Of a stretch of DNA of 64,000 nt, positions 58,238 to 64,000 are shown piece by piece. The position numbers were made by a program, and so were the translations under genes. The notes under the pieces are model-generated. The model was not told the origin of the DNA. It saw only the letters and a program-made list of their open reading frames with translations, and made no database searches. Within the stretch, counting starts at the first letter, position 1, and every line of letters begins with the position of its first letter. Origin of the DNA: Saussurea involucrata (lineage: Eukaryota > Streptophyta > Magnoliopsida > Asterales > Asteraceae); the NCBI GenBank assembly GCA_033807775.1, contig CM066315.1:3848501-3912500 (forward strand), in the 5' to 3' direction.

Positions 58238-59450
58238 TGTTGGTGCAAGTGTACCACATCTCTATATATTTTATATATTTATTTTGATGATTACAAACAC
58301 ACCGTATTATTGTTTATCTAACAATTTAATCCAAGTGTGCAGTTGTTGAAGAACACGAAGATTTAATCTGAAGGGTTCAAGACGGAAGTGTTTACGTCGT
58401 CATTATTGTTTATAACTAATAATGATAAACACCCTAAAATAATATACCACTTGGATATTTCTAAAAACCCAACAATTAATTTTAATAAGGTTTTGAGAAG
58501 ATTCAGCAAGATTGGTTGCAGGCCTGGAAAGTATCTTTTCTGACGCCGGTATACCGTGGAGAATACCCGGTATACCGCGGGTACACTTTTGGCGGTATAC
58601 CGCGGGTGTTCAGCCGGTATACCGCGGCAGTCCGTGTGCATCTCTGATTGGTTGAAGTTACTTTTCCTGACGGCGGTATACCGCGAGACCCAGCCGGTAT
58701 ACCGCGGGTACGTAATTCCTGTCAACTTTGCATGTAGCCGTTGGTGTGTCAGTCACCTTTTCTGACGGCGGTATACCGCGTGCATTTGGCGGTATACCGC
58801 GCCTCTCAATGCCGTTGGAGCTTCACGATATATATACATGCATGCTGGTGATGAAGCAAGACCAGACCAGACCTCAGACCACAACAACAGTAACAACAAG
58901 CAGCAACCACACTCTCAGCTCTCTCATTTATATATATATATTTTATAAAACATTTTTTATAAAATATCCAAGTGTGAGATATTATACAAGAGTGATTACC
59001 CATTGTGAGTTATACTCCTCTTGTAAGTATTTGAATAACGGGTGTGTGATCCTGTTTATCTCATAGCAGAGGCTTGAGAAACTATTACAAATTCCTTTGT
59101 ATTTGGTTTGTGTTCTACCGTAAAGAATACATTTATTGGATCGTGTCGAGAAGTGTCTCGGCTGCTGGTTTATCACAGTTGGTGGTAAATCAGTAAATCT
59201 CCGTGTCAAGTATCTCTTACCTTTATCTCTTTATTTATTCCGCTGTGCTTTATTATATTTGTTTATATAAACTGCTTTGCATTTATATTTATTTATATAA
59301 TCTCTGTGTATTTGTTTATATTTACACTCTTCTTTATTTTTTGTATACTCTGATTTATTTTTACTGTTTCAGTACTGTATTTATTTATAAAAGAATTTTT
59401 GAAAGTAAAAGATTTTAAATACAACCTTACCCCCCCTAGGTTGTCCAACA
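58238..59450 (+). repeat. 3' LTR of copy 2
   Basis: Follows the polypurine tract aaaaagggggagat directly. It matches the 5' LTR along its length by eye. Confidence 0.92.
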
Positions 59451-59495
59451 GTTGTTTTGCTTGTTTTCTTAAATAGTTAGAGTTTTCGTATGAAC

Positions 59496-59862
59496 CCACC
59501 TCTATTTTAATAATATAATATCATATTACCACCTATATTTGACAATAAACTAAAAGACAAACTTTGTTTTGTCTTCAAAGTTGGTTAAAAAATAAAACTG
59601 TTTTTTTCATTGAAAAGAAGTAAAAATGTTTTAAATCCACCTAATTTTGATCTTAATCCATAAACAATAGATTAAATGATTAAATCCACTTGTTAATTGG
59701 GATAGTGAATATGCCTATGATGACACCATACCTACTTGGAATTTTTCTTTGAAAGCAATCAGAAAAGTTTATAATTCTTTTATAAGAAGTGGGAATTGAA
59801 TTTTGTGATTTAATGGTGGTGGGAAGTAATTTAAAGATTTTTTAGTGGAATAAAAAAAGAAA
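59496..59862. other. No feature seen
   Basis: AT-rich spacer with stops in all frames. Confidence 0.6.
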
Positions 59863-60173
59863 GAGTGAATTACACTGGTGGTCCCTGTGGTTTATCCTAA
59901 TTTTGGATTTGGTCCCTAAAGTACACTATCTATAGTGGTGGTCCCTAACTTTTTAATTGATTTTCACTCATGGTCCTTCTATGTTTAATTTACTTTCGCT
60001 CATGATCCTCATATGTTTAATTTACTTCCACTCATGGTCCTCCTATGTTTAACATAGAAGGACCATGAGTGAAAGTAAATTAAAAAGTTAAAGACCACCA
60101 CCATAGATAGTATACTTCAAGGACCAAATCCAAATTTTGGATAAACCACAAGGACCACCGATGTAATTCACTC
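59863..60173. mobile_element. 311-bp MULE-type MITE
   Basis: GAGTGAATTACACTGGTGGT faces 'ccaccgatgtaattcactc'. The perfect 9-bp duplication aaaaagaaa lies at 59854-59862 and 60174-60182. The interior has direct repeats of 'tcatggtcctcctatgttta'. Confidence 0.85.
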
Positions 60174-60451
60174 AAAAAGAAAATTAAAATATAAAAGTAA
60201 TTAAAAACATGCCCAAAAAGCTTTCAAATCAATTTTGTAGGTCCCATAATTAACAATTGTCTAACCCAAATTTTAGCTTGTCTATTTTTTATAATTATAT
60301 ATAACAAAGTTATGACTTTGATCCACCTTAAATATATGCTTTTATGGCATTGATTTGTTTGGTCCAAGAAGATATGCCTAGATCTCAATCAAGACTCTTG
60401 CTACCTATTTATTATATTAATTAATAGTGGATTTTTATATGAATATTATTA

Positions 60452-60702
60452 TAGAGGGAGCTTCAAGGAAAAACCTCAAAGAAACGGAAAACTGAAGAAT
60501 ACCTTAGGAGTCCTTCATCTGAATGGTATGCAACTGTGCATACAGGTAAATAGTTGACTTTTTGATTTTATGCACAAGTGCATTATGCACAAATGCATGT
60601 TACAAATAACTTGTATGCACAAGTGCATACCGTCCAGATGAAGAGCTCCGAGGGTGTTTTTCAGTTTTCCGTTTTTTTGAGGTTTTCCCTTGAACCTGAC
60701 CC

Positions 60703-60703
<1 letters not shown>
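60452..60703. mobile_element. Foldback MITE with ~45-bp ends
   Basis: 'gagcttcaaggaaaaacctc' then 'aaacggaaaactgaa' face 'ttcagttttccgtttttttg' and 'aggttttcccttgaacctga'. The centre has 'tatgcacaagtgcat' repeats. The right side runs into an AT microsatellite, hiding the duplication. Confidence 0.65.

Positions 60704-60790
<87 letters not shown>
60704..60790. repeat. (AT)n microsatellite
   Basis: About 85 bp of near-perfect AT dinucleotides. Confidence 0.95.
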
Positions 60791-60792
<2 letters not shown>

Positions 60793-61527
60793 TCGCTAAT
60801 GCCTATTGCGTGTAGCTTAGTTGGCAAATGGGTGAGGTGATTTTGCCCAAATATAATCTCTAAAAAAATTATGTATTTCACTTAATTTTATACGAAGAAA
60901 AATACAAATTCAAAGCTTAGATCATATGTTTGATTTAAAATTTATTTTTTGGGTCAGTTTATAGAATCTCCTTTTGAATTTTTCAATTTCAAAATTGGGT
61001 TTATGAATTTTAATTTAATCTAACATGATTAGAGTTCAAGAAAATATATTGAACCAATATTTCCTTAATATTTGTTATATTATATTGGTTTATATTTTCA
61101 TGATCGAAGATTAATTAAAAATTAATTATTATGTTAAGAAAATTAAATAAACTTCATAATTGTAATGATCAAAATCTATAATTTTGTATACGTAAATCTG
61201 TAATTTTGTCCCACATGTTTGTCTAAATTAAGTTGTGATTCTTGAAACACGATCATAAAATAAATAATAGATCAGGTTTTTATAATAATATAATATAATA
61301 TAATATAATATAATAATAAGGTATGGAATGCTTTAATCACCATGCATCCACTTTTAATTATTCCTTCTTCCGGCAAGCATTTTATTTTAAAAGTAAAAAC
61401 GCCACCTAAAGATGGAAAACTTAGGTTTAATTTTGGCTTTTTTTGAAGACAATTACAAAGAAACTTTCATTTTGTTTTGGTGTGATGAATAATCAAGAAT
61501 CTAAGACCCCTCTAACATTGTATATGA
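60791..61527. other. Gene-free stretch; short tRNA-like head and (ATAAT)n
   Basis: 60812-60823 TAGCTTAGTTGG matches a pol III box A but no box B follows, so it may be a 5' fragment of a SINE. 61280-61318 is a (taata)n-type microsatellite. No gene. Confidence 0.5.
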
Positions 61528-61953
61528 GAGGGGCGGATCCAGAAATTTTTTCAAACGGTGGCATCATTTGACTATAAAAAGCAAATATAGAGATATTTTT
61601 CATAAAATTAATATTGGTATGGTGGTTAGTTCCTTACTTATCAAACCGAAGGTCTTAAGTTCGAGTACTAGTATTGTAATTTTTTTAGAATCAATAAATA
61701 TGAAATTAAAAGCTAAAAACCACAAATATGGGTCTAACAAGACTTGAATCTGGGTCTTAACTATAATAAAAGTCTTTCTAAACCAACTCTACAAAGGAAA
61801 ACTTATGTCTTTATTGCAGTTTCAAAATGTATATGGTGACACAAAATAAATTGATACGGTTGCACCTTTCATTAACTTAATTTTTTTACCTTACGGCGAC
61901 GAAACAATACGATGACACGTACCACCGTATGCCATAACCTAGGTCCGCCCATG
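61528..61953. mobile_element. Non-autonomous hAT-like element
   Basis: Ends 'gaggggcggatccag' and 'ctaggtccgcccatg' are inverse-related. The perfect 8-bp duplication gtatatga (61520-61527, 61954-61961) is the hAT size. Inside, 61617-61675 has 'ggtatggtggttagttcctt' and 'ggtcttaagttcgagtac', which resemble box A and box B of a SINE. Confidence 0.72.
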
Positions 61954-62008
61954 GTATATGAACATGATATTATCCCATCATCCTGTGCATGATGGGACTC
62001 TTCACCAT

Positions 62009-62060
<52 letters not shown>
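62009..62060. repeat. (AT)n microsatellite
   Basis: About 50 bp of AT dinucleotides after 'tcaccatcc'. Confidence 0.9.
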
Positions 62061-62061
<1 letters not shown>

Positions 62062-62262
62062 GCATGTTTATGTAATTAATTATACCATACTATATTATAT
62101 ATTTGTATATATTATTACAAATGTTGCTAGAATAAAGTGGATTCGGGTGTTTTTAGATGATAACGCTTTGAAGAGGTCGACCGATTTCACATTTGTCATT
62201 TTCTATATATTTTTCAATGATATCACTACTAAACAAAGGATTTATTTGTTGGAATTATAAAT

Positions 62263-62341
62263 TGTTGGAACTTAATTAAGATTAGAGGACTTGTCTCACA
62301 TAGGAGCCAAGCCAAAGTTTTAAACACTTAATAAACTCCAA

Positions 62342-62384
<43 letters not shown>

Positions 62385-62950
62385 CAAAAATTGGGCCTTA
62401 GGCCTTGGGGTCGAGATTCATTAATTGTGGGATACATGGTGCAGGTATGACAGTCGACGGCGCGGATAGCGACGCGACCGGAGCCGGGAGAAATTGTCGA
62501 CAGAACCCAGTGCAGGTTGTGGTGCGGCCATACTCGCGGCAAGAGCCGCGCGGAACACTGGAATGTTACGCATCCAGTGTCTGGCGCGAGGACCAGCGTG
62601 ACGAACCGCATGGAGCGCTGGCGATTAATTTCGGTTATCGGCAGAAAACTATAAATACCTGCATATTCCTGATTCGTTTTGAGACGAAAATTCATCAATT
62701 TCTGGGATTCTCTCTCTTCTTGTTCCATCACCGACATATTCTAATTCGCTATATTCAAGTATACACTTGAATACATTGTTGTATCCTCAAGACAATGCCA
62801 ATACACGCGATGAATTTTTGTCTTAGGACACTGCACAATCGCAGGCCTCAATCTCTATTCGTTTGTACGAGAATCTTCGATTTCAAGTAAGGTTTACGAA
62901 TTCCGTTGTTGTTTTATGTTTGTATAATTTATCTTTGTAAAGAATTCATT
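62263..62950 (+). repeat. LTR-like fragment or solo LTR
   Basis: Begins TGTTGGAACTTAATTAAG. It contains 'aacacttaataaactccaac' and 'ccttggggtcgagattcatt' (shared with 4655-4800), a GC-rich part with dyads (62450-62620), and a TATA box, CTATAAATA (62649), followed by transcript-like sequence. This is the layout of a Copia-type LTR. The 3' end, primer-binding site and duplication cannot be fixed. An AT microsatellite has expanded inside (62345-62380). Confidence 0.5.
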
Positions 62951-64000
62951 ATTTTGTTGAAAGTAATTATATATATACACAATTATCAATCCTGATTGAT
63001 CAATCCTAATATAAATTCGTCGAAAAACTCATTTTCTGGCCCAGAAACCTTCGACAGCCTTATCCGTTGCTGATGGTCATTTTCAACGGATTTTTCCATC
63101 GAAATAAGTTGTTTGTCTTGTAGTGTGTATATATATATATATGTATGTGTATATATATATATATAGGCTCACTAAATTGTAAACTATGAATTTTGTGTAA
63201 ACTATTAAACCTAATCCTAGCCATTGATCATTTAAATCAATGACTCGGATTGTAGTGGTGGCAATCTAGTAAGTTTCTATGAAATCGGGGGTATAATGGT
63301 CACATGCGGGTTATGAAAAGGGTAAAATAGGGAATTAGGATCCGGTTCTAAATTGGGATCCGGTTCTATTTTTGGAACATACCGTGAAATCAGGGATCCA
63401 CCTTAATCCCTTCCAGATTCCACAACGACCACAATCAAACTAAAACGAAAATCTACGAAAATTCCAAACGACAACCTCTAAATATCCTTCTTGTGCGATT
63501 CGTTTCATAGCAATGGCGAACCAGAACAGAGGCGTAAGAGGTTAGGTTTTTTTCCTACGGTTTCTGTTGGTGTGTTCGATTTTGTTCGTAGAAATTGGAT
63601 TTTGACATGATTACGGTTAACAACAAGGAAGAAAAGCGATAGGATACGGTTGTTGAACTCATTTTCGAAGTTTAAAAACACTTCATACAACCCCGTTGAT
63701 ATGGATATGGAGTGCGTGGGGGATGAAACTCAGAGAAGACAACGTATGAACAAAAATCAGTTCCCTCACATTGTTGTATGAAAATCGATGTGCATAATAG
63801 TTTTAAGTTAAAATTTGATTTTGTTTTCAAAAGGTATGAAAAGCCCTAATTAAAAATTAGTGTTTAACTTTTCTATGAAAAAGTTGAAAAGGGTGTTTAA
63901 CTTTCCTATGAAAAAGCCCGAATTCGATGATGAAAAGTTGAAATGGGATTTCATACCTTTCATATGAAACAGTATTGATTTCATACCTTTCATATGAAAC
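62951..64000. other. Gene-free stretch to the window end
   Basis: Holds a GT/AT microsatellite (63124-63166), a possible repeat starting 'ggctcactaaattgtaaact' and short duplicated phrases at the end (tcatacctttcatatgaaac twice). No convincing exon was found. Confidence 0.5.

Larger units (their letters stand above)
55011..59450 (+). mobile_element. Non-autonomous gag-only Sirevirus-like element, copy 2
   Basis: LTRs 55011-56224 (1214 bp) and 58238-59450 (1213 bp) begin TGTTGGTGCAAG and end TTGTCCAACA. They appear identical except for the length of one C-run, so insertion was very recent. The perfect 5-bp duplication gttgt lies at 55006-55010 and 59451-59455. It has a primer-binding site, one gag ORF, a 26-bp array and a polypurine cluster in the same order as copy 1; again there is no pol. 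It is a different subfamily from copy 1: the LTRs differ in length and have many substitutions. Confidence 0.92.
54825..59495. mobile_element. Second foldback MITE, interrupted by the LTR element
   Basis: Left part 54825-55010 starts 'ggttaaacgagaactttaac'. The right part 59451-59495 ends 'aaatagttagagttttcgta'. Between them lies the retroelement 55011-59450 with its gttgt duplication, so this MITE predates that insertion. Confidence 0.7.

Noticed and set aside
60578..60799. ORF ending in poly Tyr-Ile
   Set aside because: Translation of the AT microsatellite.
60800..60870. tRNA gene
   Set aside because: Box A only, no acceptor stem pairing or box B.
62384..62770. Opposite-strand ORFs of 117 and 121 aa
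   Set aside because: They cover a GC-rich, dyad-containing LTR-like region with a TATA box; no protein family is recognised.

Overview
The window is nuclear DNA of a flowering plant with a large, transposon-rich genome. Genes have many GT-AG introns. Most of the DNA is AT-rich nested mobile elements. The families seen (Mutator-like elements with Ulp1 genes, Sirevirus-like LTR elements, Cassandra, Helitron, SINEs) fit a eudicot; the style of the repeats suggests Asteraceae, but that is an impression and no species call is made. No bacterial features, CRISPR array or complete tRNA/rRNA gene is present. || Host genes. Three multi-exon genes look intact: (1) 4318-7452 (+), a secreted or luminal protein of 520 aa with the two signature blocks of a permuted NlpC/P60 (papain-like) fold; (2) 7727-9113 (-), a CDC50/LEM3-type ALA-interacting subunit of 333 aa, tail to tail with gene 1; (3) 37505-41629 (+), a SAM-domain protein of 401 aa with a 10-residue tandem repeat. 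Introns of all three carry small elements: a Mutator-type MITE in gene 1, a SINE with an 11-bp target duplication in gene 2, and a SINE and MITEs in gene 3. || Main structure, 11335-32946. A Mutator-like element with a perfect 9-bp target duplication carries a DUF1985 plus Ulp1-like protease gene (Kaonashi/KI-MULE type, broken by apparent homopolymer frameshifts) and a second intact ORF with a coiled coil. A Cassandra TRIM with 5S-rRNA-like LTRs (14743-15376, 5-bp duplication) sits in one intron. A minus-strand Ty3/gypsy element (17293-31028, duplication tatat) was inserted downstream of the protease gene. The 3' end of its pol was then interrupted by a young gag-only Sirevirus-like element (19658-24686, duplication gatag). 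This is a three-deep nest in which every layer can be dated by order of insertion. || Rest of the window. A non-autonomous Helitron (32958-37171) abuts the MULE target duplication. 41945-54362 is a run of small DNA transposons: Harbinger, CACTA and MULE types, several with exact target duplications, and one probable Pack-MULE (52641-54362) carrying a fragment for a small membrane protein. A second, very young gag-only Sirevirus-like element (55011-59450, duplication gttgt) lies inside a foldback element. The right end holds a MULE MITE, an hAT-like element, AT microsatellites and an LTR-like fragment. || The strongest candidates for something under-described are the two-gene Ulp1/coiled-coil MULE with its triplicated exon, and the gag-only Sirevirus family. 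Both copies of that family keep a long gag reading frame, a 26-bp tandem array where pol is missing, palindromic LTR motifs and several polypurine tracts.
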